From Perca fluviatilis (Eukaryota; Chordata; Actinopteri; Perciformes; Percidae), in assembly GCF_010015445.1 (NCBI RefSeq), contig NC_053126.1, positions 9,392,249 to 9,456,248 on the forward strand: a stretch of DNA of 64,000 bases, read 5' to 3'. Below are positions 30,157 to 41,877 of this stretch, piece after piece. The notes beneath the pieces are model-generated. The model saw only the letters and a program-made list of their open reading frames with translations, was not told the DNA's origin and did no database searches. The number at the start of each line of letters is the position of its first letter. The stretch's first letter is position 1. A program made the position numbers and the translations under genes.

Positions 30157-30775
30157 AAAGGGGTGATAGAATGCAAAACCGATTTTACCTTGTCATAGTT
30201 GAATAATGACAGTTTAGTAGGTAAGTAGGACATACATAGAACTTCAAAATCCCAATGACACCTCTTTCCTCTGCAAATCTCACAATTTGAAACTGCCTCT
30301 GAAAACGGGCAAATCTCAACAAGTCGCCTAGTTGACGTCAACTCGGCGGCCCCTCCTCATTTGGCTCTAGTCTCTGTTTGTCACACCCAAACATTTACAT
30401 AGGCTACACAACTGATCTGAGGTCAGCTTAGCCTTCTGAGTAGATCGTGCAGATCTCAAGGAGTTCAACGACCGGCGGTGTTGCTGCCTCCGCCCGGCCC
30501 TGCCTGCCTTCCTTCACAGACCCCGGCCTGCTGTGAGGTAGATTGAGCTCCATCAGGGCTGGCAGCCCACAGCACTCCATACCCACGCAAAGTCACAGTT
30601 TTTTGGGTTAGTGGACTACCAAACACTGCTTCCGATTCTGCCTTCTCACAGCGCGACACAGGTTCATGGATCTGAGTGTCGCGATTTTCGGTTTCATATT
30701 GCATATTGTTACAGCCCTGGTTTTCTGATCTGAATATTTCTAAGTTTTCTAAAGTGTCCCATTTGTTCTGTGTCA
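30157..30775. mobile_element. MITE between the VH14 leader and its promoter
   Basis: Duplicate of 25781-26395 with the same left end, AAAGGGGTGATAGAATGC. Confidence 0.6.
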
Positions 30776-31335
30776 AATGTTCTAAGAGCTGTTGATGGTG
30801 TGATTATAAGGAAGGACGAAGTTTGCGTAGACCTCCCTCTTCAGGTTTAAAAAGGGAACATGGAGAAGCAGATGGACTTTATCATCAGTAGTTTTCTACA
30901 AGAGCAGGAAACTAAAAAATACAAAATACTTGTCAACTATTTCTGCTACAAATTACTACAGGAGACAGACAAGATGTTTTTTTCTGACAGTATAACTGAG
31001 AAATATTTCTTAAATTCAGGTATGGTATGGAGATTAATATCCATGGTAATATAACATGTATTGAATAATAATGTGAATAAAAAGATGCAAACATTCATCA
31101 ACACCAATTACAATCCAGCTGAATCAATTACAGGATTAACTCAAACCACCACCTGCATTAAGAGGAAGTTTTTCAAATGCTTTTAAGAAACAGCTGCATT
31201 AAAAACATCTGTCTGATCTGCTTTCTAGTGTGTCCAACATCAATATAAATCTAAATAGGACTACAAGTTAAACTTTTCTAGCACCAATAATCACATTAAA
31301 AAGTAAAAAAGTATCGTTTTTTAAATGTGACTTAC

Positions 31336-31379
31336 CTGTTACTGTGACTTCAGTCCCACGGCCCCAGTAGTCGAGTAAT
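31336..31379 (-). CDS. IGHJ: J2, heavy-chain joining segment, duplicate of J1
   Basis: The 44-base coding part keeps DYWGRGTEVTVT and the GT splice donor. One base is missing near its 5' end compared with J1. Because the frame of J is set by the join, that loss alone does not destroy it. The neighbouring RSS has a 22-base spacer. Confidence 0.88.
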
Positions 31380-31417
31380 CACAGTGCTGCATCTCCACTC
31401 ACTGCGGAACAAAAACC
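31380..31417 (-). promoter_or_regulatory. J2 recombination signal with 22-base spacer
   Basis: CACAGTG (31380-31386), 22 bases, ACAAAAACC (31409-31417) in plus reading. One T of the J1 spacer is missing. A one-base deviation is usually tolerated but can lower efficiency. Confidence 0.88.
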
Positions 31418-31695
31418 TGACATACCAAAAATAACGGTGTAAAACCTCATAACGTGACTAAAGAACACATACATCCTGATCAGCATTATCCTCTGATGTC
31501 ATCCTGGAGTATGTGTTTTGTGCTGATTCTTAATCAGCTCTTAAAGTGCACCAACTCTGACTTTAAAATCCTAGTTTGAATATGAATCTGCTCATTAAAA
31601 ATGATAAACATAGTTACCTCATATTTCAGTAGGAAATATTCAGTCCTGAGTTTTTTTTCATCACAAGAATGGGAGAGCGTTAGATTATTGCTCTA

Positions 31696-31765
31696 AGGTT
31701 TTGTATGGATCTATATCTCAGTGCCCACCCCACCATCACTGTGATAAACCCTAAAAACAAAAACT
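31696..31765 (-). other. IGHD: D2, heavy-chain diversity segment, duplicate of D1
   Basis: The core is 13 bases (31724-31736), one shorter than D1. On the J side, heptamer CACTGAG and a 12-base spacer are kept but the nonamer lost a T (ACAAAACCT, 31696-31704). On the V side, CACTGTG in plus reading is followed by ACAAAAACT (31757-31765) at 13 rather than 12 bases. Both signals are weaker than in D1. Confidence 0.82.
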
Positions 31766-32344
31766 AAACACTGTTATAATGTTGGATAAAACTGTTCATG
31801 AAAATGTGTTGTGGCACTGAATAATCTGTAATAGTGAAAAAAGCTATATTGGGGCAATATAAATATTTTTTTAATTATTTTATTTTATTTTAAATTTTTC
31901 AAAATATTTATTAAAATGTTTTGTAAGATATTTGACATCTACTGGGAGCTTGTAAACGTACAGCTTTTAAAGGGACACAATATGGTGAAATGAAATGAAC
32001 GCTGTTGTAAAACTGATGAATAAAAATCTTAACATCAAAGCAATTATCAATGTTTTTTTTGGACCTTTTGGCAAGCCATCAGTAGTGAGAGGTCAGGAAA
32101 GACTTAGATCATTTTTTGTTATTGTTCTTACAGCTCAGCCTCATATAAGAGATGATAATCTGATGGTGTGTGAACTCCACTTTTTGTTTCTGTTTAGGGC
32201 AAGTTGTGACAAAAGCATAGAGTGGGGAAATGCATCAAATACTGTCAAATATGGGGTATTTAAACTAGCACTTTCTACCAGTGACTGTCACAGTGACATC
32301 TGCAGTGGTTTGTGTACAGCTCTGTGGCTTCCTGTATCACTGTG

Positions 32345-32810
32345 GCTCTCGAGCACAATAATAAACAGCAGAGTCTTCAGTCGTCAGGCTGTTCATCTGC
32401 AGATACACCTGGTCCACGTTGTTGTCTCTGGATATGGTGAAGCGATTCTGGACTGACGTTGAATAAGTTTTAGTGCTTCCACTTGGAGCAGAAATGTAGG
32501 CAACCCACTCCAGTCCTTTTCCTTCAGCTTGTCTGATCCAGCTGATATAAGCATCGTCATCTGATATTCCTGCATATGTACAGGTCAGTTTGTGGGATTC
32601 TCCAGGGCGCTTTACCACTGGTTCAGACTCAGTCAGAGTCTGACTGCAAACACCTGGAGAGAAAAGCAGTTTGATCAGAACAGAGCCAAACAACATACCA
32701 AGATATATACATATTTTCACAACTAAATTAGCCTCAAAAGAAAGGTGGTAAAAGTCTTCACCTGCCCAGCAGAGAGTTAACAGCAGCAGTCCTGTCCTAT
32801 ATTCCATCAT
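32345..32810 (-). CDS. IGHV: VH15, family I (subgroup b) V segment beside D2-J2
   Basis: Leader exon 32762-32810 ([16 protein letters not shown]); V exon 32345-32653 begins [18 protein letters not shown] and stays open through [37 protein letters not shown] and [10 protein letters not shown]. It is the duplicate of VH13, with replacements concentrated in CDR1 and CDR2. The RSS is CACAGTG (32338-32344), a 22-base spacer and ACACAAACC (32307-32315). Octamer variant ATGCAAAA at 32883-32890. All parts look usable. Confidence 0.9.
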
Positions 32811-32939
32811 GTTAAACTGTGTGTCCACTGTTCTCTGTCCTCCTCTCTGCACTCAGATAAGTAGAGGTGGAAGATATCTGAGTTTTGCATCGACTCCTCC
32901 TCACAGGGAGGAAACATCTGGACTGGACTTAATCTAACA

Positions 32940-33793
32940 TCTTCTTTGGTGAAACTAGAATGAATGTGTACTGAACAGGAAGTGTCCATATTAGTTTGCA
33001 CATTTTTAAATGCTGTTTAACAATGACTAACTTGGGTATCAACATTACCACAACAATAATTTAAGGACAATGTCATCTGATTGATTATATTTAAACGATA
33101 AGCTACAACCAGTGGATCAGTGGTGCCCAGCACACCTGGATGTGGCATTGTGAAGGTTTACGGTCATTTCATGGCAGAAAAGTTTGTAACAGATTATCAT
33201 TAGGAGGAGAACATCAATATATGGAGCATTAGGGGCTGAAAACAGTTAAATATAAACAATCTGCTTTTCTTCCCTGTCTTTGTTCCTGTATATGGACGTC
33301 ACTGGGATAAGTGTTAAAGCCAGTCCTTGTCTGCCCTCTAGAGTTTTAAAACAGGAATGGTAGTTATTTTTAAACATTAGAGAACGATAACTCACTTGTG
33401 AAACCCAAAGAAATGTTTGTTATTGAAGATCTGTGCTTTTTCCATGCTTACCTTCCTTCTACCCAATGCATGCTGGGATACTTTCAAGCACCAACATGAC
33501 GGTGAATGAAAAGCAGAAGATGCATGTTTACATGTATTTTTTTTTCTTTCATTACAGCTCAGAATGTTTTTTATTAGCTTCAGATTTTTTATTGAAAACA
33601 AAACAAATAGGAATGTATTCTTATGTACACTGTAAACCGGAATAAGTAAGCAGTAATCAAAAATGTTTTGTTTCTAACTTATTTTCATGATTCTGCACAG
33701 GTGTTAAATTCTGTACTTTCAACTTGTACGTTAGGTTAACCTTCAAAGATGGAGAATGTCAGACAGTTGTGCTCTATAAGTCCATTAAATTCT
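32940..33793. repeat. Duplicated flank, module copy with VH16
   Basis: Homologous to 44750-46380 (which has an additional hAT-like insertion) and 53260-54120. AT-rich, no gene. Confidence 0.65.
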
Positions 33794-33890
33794 GTAGGAT
33801 TTTGTACAGCTGCTCAAACAACTCTGTGGCCATTGGGCACAATAATAAACAGCAACTTCAGACTGTTCATCTGCAGATATAACTTCTTTC
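33794..33890 (-). pseudogene. Family I VH relic (3' end only)
   Basis: The remnant keeps a nonamer-like site, an altered heptamer region and parts of FR3 (a Y-Y-C-like codon run and LQMNSLK-like codons). It stops after about 100 bases. A related relic lies at 54130-54225. Confidence 0.65.
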
Positions 33891-34308
33891 ATAATAGGAA
33901 GAGTTTTTGCTAAGATCTATGAACAGACAAAAACAATCTTTTCAAGTCAGAGTTATTTTAAAACCGAAAGAGACTAAATGGCAACAAGGTTTTGATTTGT
34001 TGATGCTTCTTTTCAATGGCTGTATAATATGTGAATTCCAGGATTTGGTGTAAAATTGGTTGTCTTTGGTGTGTTTTTCATGAAAAAAACTTGTGTACAA
34101 TCCGAAAATCATGTGGAAGCTTTTTATTTTTAAATGCTACCAAAATGTAGATTTTTGCATGATCTTCATGCATTTACTTGTGGTACTTGTGTACTTATTA
34201 GCAGTATGGCACAAAAAATAATACTTAGTCAACTATATCATCCCAGTGGTGATTGTAAATAGAGGAAGTAGTTTTTGTATGACTCTCCTATTATCGTCTC
34301 TCACTGTG

Positions 34309-34752
34309 TCTGTCGGGCACAGTAATACACTGCTGTGTCCTCGGTCTTCAGACTGTTCATCTGCAGATAGAGTTTACTGCTGGAGTCATCTCTGGAGATG
34401 GTGAATCTCCCCTGGACTGACTGGGAGTAATAGATAGGAGAACTGCCTGTGTGTACACACAGCAATCCACTCCAGTCCTTTTCCAGGAGCCTGTCTGACC
34501 CAGTTCATAGCGTAGCTGCTGAATGTGAATCCAGATGTTGTACAGGTCAATCTGTGAGATTCTCCAGGTCTTTTAACGCTGGTTCAGATTCTGTCAGAGT
34601 CTGACTCACTCAACATCTGTCAAGAGGATAAAAACATCAAGTGAAATAAGCTGATGACACCAAATAAAAGCTATGTTAAATTATGATCATTGAAAATCTT
34701 CACCTGCCCAGCAGAGAGTTAAAAGCAGCAGTCCTGTCCTATAGTCCATCAT
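34309..34752 (-). pseudogene. IGHV: VH16, family I V segment with frameshifts
   Basis: Leader exon 34704-34752 is normal; V exon 34309-34616. A base is missing in FR1 (TTTTAACGCTGG where other copies have TTTTAATCGCTGG or TTTTAACCGCTGG). The first codons (CTGACTCACTCAACAT region) and CDR2 are also altered. Recognisable parts: [16 protein letters not shown] and the [14 protein letters not shown] FR3. The RSS is CACAGTG (34302-34308), a 23-base spacer and ACAAAAACT (34270-34278). Octamer variant ATGCAAAC at 34824-34831. Sister of VH23 and VH27. Confidence 0.85.
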
Positions 34753-34839
34753 GTTAAACTGTGTGTCCACTGTTCTCTGTCCTCCTCTCTGCACTCAGAT
34801 AAGTAGAGGTGGAAGATATCTGAGTTTGCATTAACTCCT

Positions 34840-35411
34840 CCTTTTGATTGAACAGTGTTTTTGTTCAATCTTTCCTCAAAACATATTTTCATGTTACGGC
34901 TTTCTCCTTAACGTAATTGTAATTCTTACAGTAAGAATAATCTTACTGTATCTTAGAATTCAGATTCTATTTACATTTTGAACGTAATGTGATTATTATC
35001 CATGTTTTACTGTAAGTCACTCTAACATTTGAACACATTTATTTACTTAGAGATGTTTTTTGTTAAATGCAACTCCCAAATAATGTAATAGTGTTGCTGT
35101 ATATATATAAAGTTATCAAGATAATTATCATTAGAAAATTGGATTTTCGTTTATTAAATCACCTTGTATGCTTGGTTTTAGATCGACAAACATTATCTTA
35201 TGTCTCCTTTTTTTAAATTTCATATTTTGAGTCCTGATAATAAGATCAGGGTTTCATGCATTTGTTCCAGGAAAACCCTGACATGCAACACGTTTCAGTT
35301 GTGTGCATTTAACAATGTAAACATGTAATTCAGTTTTTGTTGTTGATGAAGAGACAATGATAAGTGATTGAAACCCCAAAGTATTTAAACTCCAGCAAGA
35401 GTGCAGGCTGT
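34840..35411. repeat. VH16 upstream flank
   Basis: Duplicated at 47290-47870 and in part at 51560-51718 and 53003-53170. No gene. Confidence 0.6.
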
Positions 35412-35480
35412 GTGCTGGTGTTGAAACCATTAGTGGTCTGAGGGCTCCTCCTCTGGTGGCTTCATGTTACAAGTGTTATA
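35412..35480 (-). other. Family IV 3' flank without its VH
   Basis: The conserved block GGTGTTGAAACCATTAGTGG, which follows every family IV segment or relic, is joined here to a family II 3' flank. A second such junction lies at about 47885-47953. A family IV segment was lost before these modules were copied. Confidence 0.55.
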
Positions 35481-35932
35481 CAAAGTTTCTCATTGGTCTC
35501 TGTGAGCAGAATGGGCAGCACATGAGAGCATTGGCAATAATAGAAATAATTGGTTTCATTCTGATCCCCAAAATATAGTATCATTTATATTACTGCTTTG
35601 TATTGAGCTCACTGTGTCATATATTATATGACATGATCATATGATATATTTATATTATACTATTATACCATTCAAGGTTAGTACTCATGAATAAGACTTT
35701 GGCAAATTATATAATGGTTTGACAATTGAAAGATCTATGTCTATTACTGTAGAGGATGTGACATCATTATAAAAATAAATATGTACTTGTGAGTTTAAAA
35801 TATATAGACATTTTATGTGGATATATCAAAGTGCTTTTCAGGCAGTGAGAAAACTCAGATGTCATTAAGATCACGTTGTTTGTTGTCTGTGGAGGTTTTT
35901 GTGCAGCTGCTCCACTGTCTTCAGTCACTGTG

Positions 35933-36370
35933 TCTATCGAGCACAATAATAAACAGCAGAATCTTCAGTCTTCAGACTGTTCATCTGCAGATACAGCTGC
36001 TCTCTGCTGTTGTCTCTGGAGATGGTAAACCGGCCCTGGACTGACTGAGAGTAGAAGATTCTGTCACTATCATATTCAATAGTTGCTACCCACTCCAGTC
36101 CTTTTCCAGGAACCTGTCTGACCCAGGCCATCCAAGAGCTACCAAAGTTCAACCCAGAGGCTGTACAGGTCAATCTGTGAGATTCTCCAGGTCTTTTAAC
36201 CACTGGTTCAGATTCTGTCAGAGTCTGACCATCAACACCTGTCAAGACAAAAAGAAAATGTAAAATATGTCAGTTATAGAAATTAAAACTGTGTCAAATA
36301 AATATCAGTGAAAATCTTCACCTGCCCAGCAGAGAGTTAAAAGCAGCAGTCCTGTCCTATAGTCCATCAT
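35933..36370 (-). CDS. IGHV: VH17, family I V exon joined to a family II-type RSS
   Basis: Leader exon 36322-36370 and V exon 35933-36238 are typical family I and open: [43 protein letters not shown]. The 3' flank from about 35490 to 35933, including heptamer CACAGTG (35926-35932), the 23-base spacer and ACAAAAACC (35894-35902), matches family II segments such as VH2. It is a chimera formed at the end of the V exon. The last germline codons are CGA TAG, a stop that end trimming could remove during joining. The octamer is altered to AGGCAAAA (36442-36449). Confidence 0.85.
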
Positions 36371-36836
36371 GTTAAACTGTGTGTCCACTGTTCTCTGTCC
36401 TCCTCTCTGCACTCAGATAAGTAGAGGTGAAGATATCTGAGTTTTGCCTCGACTCCTCCTCACAGGGAGGAAACATCTGGACTGGAGATATTTAATGACT
36501 ATATTATTATTCTATCTTCAAACATTAATAATCTTTTTTATATAAAATAGATATCTCCATACACGATACAGGTAAATTCACTCTAAAAAATAACGTTAAA
36601 TGCTGTCATCCCTCATCTCCACTTTCAGCTGTTTTCTTTTAGAAATAATTTTAACGAAATTACAGTGTGCGATAGAAAGAGTAACATATTTTTATTTATC
36701 TATTGATTTTTATTAAACAGCAATATGAATCATGAGGATTATTAATTTATAATTAAAGCATATATGAAAATAAAATTACAGAATATAAAACAAATTAACA
36801 ACCTGAAAACAACAAAAATGTAATATAAAATATTAA

Positions 36837-37464
36837 TCCTTGTGTGGGACCCATTTTCAATGTTTGCTAAAAGAAAAATTATGATATTTATTATTTTTCA
36901 AACTCAAACTCTTTGGCCTTGGCTCATTTTCTGTGAAGAACATAAAAAATAACTTATTTTTAATGACTGTACATGGTACACCCCCCCTACACATAATCAT
37001 TACATATGAGGTGTTCAGGTCTATCAGACCCGAGTGTATTTAAATGTAGGTGCTATGAAACTATGTTGTCTTTCTAAACCTGCTATTCCCACACAAAGCT
37101 ACAAAATTGTTACATTTCAAGCACTTTCACCTGTTCTCATTATGTTCTAAGAAATAAGCACCAGTAAAGATGAAAAATCTTGTTTCTATTTTTTTTTTAC
37201 CTTTTTTATAATTTAATTTCCCTGTTTTCTCACAAAAAAGGAAAATGATCATATGATCAGAAATGTGATCTCACAGGGGTAAACGGCAAATATGAACCAT
37301 ACATTATATGCGCGATCATTGGTAATTGAGCTATAGTAAACATCTATTAAGTATTTTTACATAAATTGGTATGGCTGTATTGATTTAAAAGCCTAATAAT
37401 GTGGAGGGTCCACCAGACCCAGGAACATTGGCTGTGTAAAAAAAATATGAACACCACACAAGGG
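36837..37464. mobile_element. TTAA-flanked MITE in the VH18 3' flank
   Basis: Flanked by TTAA on both sides (36833-36836 and 37465-37468). Inverted ends read TCCTTGTGTGG and CCCTTGTGTGG. VH1, VH5 and VH22 flanks lack it. piggyBac-like by its target site; no transposase. Confidence 0.65.
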
Positions 37465-37573
37465 TTAAATATCTACATTTTATGAAAAATATTTCAAACT
37501 TGTGCACAAAAAGCCTGAAAGAATGAGTACTGTAGGATTTTGTACAGCTGCTCAACCAACTCCAGTCACTGTG

Positions 37574-38008
37574 GCTCTCGAGCACAATAATAAACAGCAG
37601 AATCTTCAGTCTTCAGACTGTTCATCTGCAGATACAGCTGCTCTCTGCTGTTGTCTCTGGAGATGGTAAACCGGCCTTGAACTGACTGAGAGTAGTATTT
37701 GCTACTACCACCAGTATCAGTAGCAATCCACTCCAGTCCTTTTCCAGGAGCCTGTCTGATCCAGTTCATCCAGTAGCTACTAAATGTGAATCCAGATGTT
37801 GTACAGGTCAATCTGTGAGATTCTCCAGGTCTTTTAACCGCTGGTTCAGATTCTGTCAGAGTCTGACCATCAACACCTGTCAAATAAAGAAAATAATCAG
37901 TTTTTATTTTGGTAATGTTTTAATGATAAATTCAAATTAACATCAGTGAAAATCTTCTCCTGCACAGCAGAGAGTTAAAAGCAGCAGTCCTGTCCTATAG
38001 TCCATCAT
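37574..38008 (-). pseudogene. IGHV: VH18, family I V segment with a lost splice donor
   Basis: V exon 37574-37876 is open ([29 protein letters not shown]) with a good acceptor. The RSS is CACAGTG (37567-37573), a 23-base spacer and ACAAAATCC (37535-37543), and octamer variant ATGCAAAA lies at 38080-38087. In leader exon 37960-38008 the donor GT has become GA (37958-37959; sense GCAGGAGAAG, usually GCAGGTGAAG), and the adjacent tryptophan codon reads cysteine. Without the donor the leader cannot be joined normally, unless a cryptic site is used. Confidence 0.82.
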
Positions 38009-38684
38009 GTTAAACTGTGTGTCCACTGTTCTCTGTCCTCCTCTCTGCACTCAGATAAGTAGAGGTGAAGATATCTGAGTTTTGCATTGACTCCTCCTTT
38101 TTTGGCTTTCACCTAACTGTATTTTGTGTTTTCACAAATCATCTCACCGTATATATCTTAACATTTTGACTTTGTTTCACATTTTTAACCTGATGTTACC
38201 TAATCCTTTATTTTGATTTATTTTTACTTTAAGTCACTTTGTAACATTTGAATGTGTTTATTTACTCTCACTTTTGATCAATACAGAGTACAAATAATGG
38301 AATAATGTTACTGTTCATAAATAAAAGTTATTAATAATATTTTTATTCAAAAAATTGCTTTCAGTTCATGTAGGAGGTAAATCACCTTGTCGGCTTGAGA
38401 TAGGTAAACAACATCTCATGTCTCCTAAAGTTATTTATGATCAAATTGCTGTTTTTTCATGTGACTAAAGCTTATGTACAATATTATTAGACGAAACATT
38501 GATTTTTAAACTACTAAAATTCAGAGCAAAAAATGCAACATTTGAAGAAAATTCAGCTGCATTTCAACATAATCACTTTAATAAGGTAAATTAATGTTAA
38601 ACGATTTCAAAAAGTGTAATTCAGTTTATCTTGTGGGAGTACAGACAATGATGTATCAGTGATTGAAACCTCCAAATATTTAAA

Positions 38685-39005
38685 CTAGGGCTGTCAAAAT
38701 TAACACCATAATAAAGAGTTAACACAAATGCTTTTAACACCACTAGTTGTTTTTGATGTAGGATTAATGCACGCACGTTTTGTGATTTGGTCCTCGGGAC
38801 GCTCTTTAGTTTTGGGAAACCAGGAAGTGATGCACAGTAATGTTTTGGGTGGCTAGCAGAAACAAGCCTTGAGCAGAAATGGATAAAGAAAAGAGTTTTG
38901 AATGGCAAGTTCAGTTTCAAAGCCCTTCCAGATGTTGTCCAGATGGTTCTCTTGACAAGACTAGGGGTAGTGGTGGAATTGTGGAAATTGGTTCTCTGAC
39001 AAACA
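38685..39005. repeat. Old hAT-like fragment, module copy 2
   Basis: Same fragment as 1783-2095, here without the Harbinger-like insertion beside it. The module sequence GATGTATCAGTGATTG just before it is the empty site for the 260-1759 element. Confidence 0.5.
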
Positions 39006-39222
39006 CATTTTAAATTGTTAACGGAAATTAATAACGATGTTATGAAAGACAAACTGACTTTTTGAGGATTCATTCATACTGTTCTGTAAATAAATCACCA
39101 TTTGAAACAAATATAAAGATTGTTTCATCCTTTAGTGTGACAGTGAGCTGGTGTTGAAACCATTAGTGGTCTGAGGGCTCCTCCTCTGGTGGCTTCATGT
39201 TACAAGTGTTCAGGCTCTGAGG

Positions 39223-39390
39223 GGTTTTTGTTCAGGTCTACTGATGAGTCACTGGGAGAGTCATAATTCGATACTGAACTTGTTCTTCAGTGAATCTTTG
39301 TAGTTTGGTGGATGTAACACCACCATGTACAATCACTCCAGTCCTTTCCCTGCATGCTGTCTGATCCAAGCTGTGTAGTAGCTGCTACCT
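39223..39390 (-). pseudogene. Family IV VH relic 2
   Basis: Nonamer ACAAAAACC (39223-39231) is kept, but heptamer, FR3 end and FR1 are missing, with the same frameshift after LE as relic 1. Confidence 0.8.
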
Positions 39391-40299
39391 GCATTTATTT
39401 TTTCATATATTTGCTTGCTGACTGTATTTGCTGCAAACATAAATCCACTGACATTAGCCAGAATCATGTGAATAGTAATATATTTTGCAGCTTTTAATTA
39501 AGGACTTTTATTGGTTTCAGTGCTTGCAGATGTTTAAAGAAACAGACATACAGAGAAACTTGGAGCCTTTTAGAGGAAAACAGCTGCTCAGGAACTGAAA
39601 CGTGACAAAATGTAAAAAAACTAAATCCTTTAACAAAGATGAAAACTATTGTAGTTCATCCATTTTCAAGTTACTCTTCTGTAAAAAAACAACATATTTT
39701 AGCTTCATATGTGTGTGGTTATGTCAGAAATCAAATCATATATCAAATATCATGCAGCATGATTTTTACTTGTTTTTATTCAGAATTCTTAAAAGCCAGT
39801 CATACAACAATCATACTCAAATGTCTGTGTTGTCTCATTTTGAATGACTTGACCTGAGGACATTAGTCATGTGAGACAGTGCAGAGTTTATCAGCCCAGG
39901 GAGGATGAGGAAAGACAAGAAATGTTTCTTACTGCAGTAATTGAAGTAATTTAATTTAAGCAACCAGATCCTTGTGATGTTTTTGGCACTTTTACCAACA
40001 AGTGATCTTTATTGTGTTTTTGTGTGTTTAATGTTGAGTCATAATATTTCTCAGGAAAGCAGGACGTTATCTAATGAAGAGAAAAAGGGTCATTTATTAT
40101 CTAAAAAGTATATGTAATGTAAAATTTAGGGGAAAAAACTTAGTAATAAGTAATACTACTTTGTAATATAAAAAAATTATGTATAAAATATATGATGTAA
40201 ATATTACATTCATATATCATCTTCATTATTTGGCTTCATCAGCCTGAAATAATGCTCTAGGATTTTTGTACAGCTGCTCAACCAACTCCAGTCACTGTG

Positions 40300-40729
40300 G
40301 GTGTCGAGCACAATAATAAACAGCAGAATCTTCAGTCTTCAGACTGTTCATCTGCAGATACAGCTGCTGTCTGTAGTCTCTGGAGACGGTAAACCGGCCT
40401 TGAACTGACTGAGAGTAGTATTTGGTGCTACCACCAGTATCAGTAGCAATCCACTCCAGTCCTTTTCCAGGAGCCGTTGCTATCAGGCCATGTAGTAGCT
40501 GCTCATTGTGAATCCAGATGTTGTACAGGTCAATCTGTGGGATTCTCTAGGTCTTTTAATCGCTGGTTCAGATTCTGTCAGAGTCTGACCATCAACACCT
40601 GTCAAGATATAAAAACCACATGATCTTAGTTGCTTACACAATCAGAATTATGTTTAATCAAGATCAGTGAAAATCTTCACCTGCCCAGCAGAGAGTTAAA
40701 AGCAGCAGTCCTGTCCTATAGTCCATCAT
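40300..40729 (-). pseudogene. IGHV: VH19, family I V segment with frameshift
   Basis: Leader exon 40681-40729 and splice sites are normal; V exon 40300-40598. The FR2 start is scrambled and one base short near 40475-40490 (GAGCCGTTGCTATCAGG for GAGCCTGTCTGATCCAGG), shifting the frame. FR3 has a three-base loss. The RSS is CACAGTG (40293-40299), a 23-base spacer and ACAAAAATC (40261-40269). The octamer region has degenerated (GTGTTTTGGTCGAC), so the promoter is also affected. Confidence 0.85.
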
Positions 40730-41427
40730 GTTAAACTGTGTGTCCACTGTTCTCTGTCCTCCTCTCTGCAATCAGATAAGTAGGTGGTGGAGAATCATGT
40801 GTTTTGGTCGACTCCTCCTCACAGGGGAGGAAACATCTGGACTGGAGATATTTAATGAAACTGGGAAATGAATGTGCGTAATTTGTGTAACATGTTTATC
40901 AGTATTAAATCTATAGCCACATGTATTCTAATAATACACAAATTACATCTGTTTTTTCAAGGTTTATTCAAATTTGTTAAATTACAGTATGTTTAATCTT
41001 GGTATCAAGGCTCTGTTTCTCATTGGTCTCTGTGAGCAGATTGGGCAACACATGAGAGTATTGGCAATAATATAAATAATCGGTTTCATTCTGATCACCA
41101 AAAATCTATTATCATGTATGACAACTGCTTTGTATTGACCTCACTGTGTCATACTATTATACCATTCATGGTTAGTACTCATGAATAAGACTTTGGCAAT
41201 ATGGTTTGACAGTTGATAGAATTATGTCTATTACTGTAGAGGTTGTAACATCATTATTAAAATAAATATGTACTTGTGAGTTTAAAATATATATACATTT
41301 TATGTGGATATATCAAAGGGCTTTTCAGGTGGTGAGAAAACTCAGATGTCATTACAGTAAGATCAAATTGCTGTTTGTTGTCTATGGAGGTTTTTGTGCA
41401 GCTGCTCCCTGTCTTTCAGTCACTGTT

Positions 41428-41877
41428 CTGTGCCGAGCACAGAAGTAAACAGCAGAATCTGCTGCTGTCAGGCTCTGGACCTCGAGGTACTGAGTGCTGC
41501 TGGGAACATCTTCAGTCATGATGAAACGGCTTTGGAAGGAGCTGCCATAGCTAGCAGAGTTTGAACCTGTGTTCATCCACCCAATCCACTCCAGAGCTTC
41601 TCCTGGTCTGTCGTAGCACCGTGAATATTCTTGCTTGTCATGCTATAACCAGATATGATACATGACATCTTCACCTTCTCCAGGTCTTTTCCACCTCAGA
41701 GGGAGACTGGTCCAGTTTGATCTCACTCCAAACTCCTGTAAGGAAAGAAATTGTGATAATCATCCAACAAACTTGTAAATTACAGGTTGGACATTTACTA
41801 AAGAAGTAAAGCAGAATTATTTTTTCTCACCATGAATAGTAACTACAATTAAAACTCAGATTAATGGTGTTTTCCAT
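41428..41877 (-). pseudogene. IGHV: VH20, family II V segment, multiply damaged
   Basis: Leader exon 41831-41877 is 47 bases instead of 49 and out of frame. V exon 41428-41735 has frameshifts in FR2 (near 41610-41625) and FR1 (near 41670-41690); FR3 is normal ([23 protein letters not shown]). The heptamer is AACAGTG (41421-41427), with the critical first C changed. The octamer ATGCAAAC (41996-42003) is intact. Confidence 0.85.

Larger units (their letters stand above)
28574..32930. repeat. Tandem duplication unit 2
   Basis: Second copy of 24193-28573, containing VH14, J2, D2 and VH15. J2 and D2 have acquired single-base gaps or insertions in their signals, and VH14 has an altered octamer. 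Confidence 0.85.
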
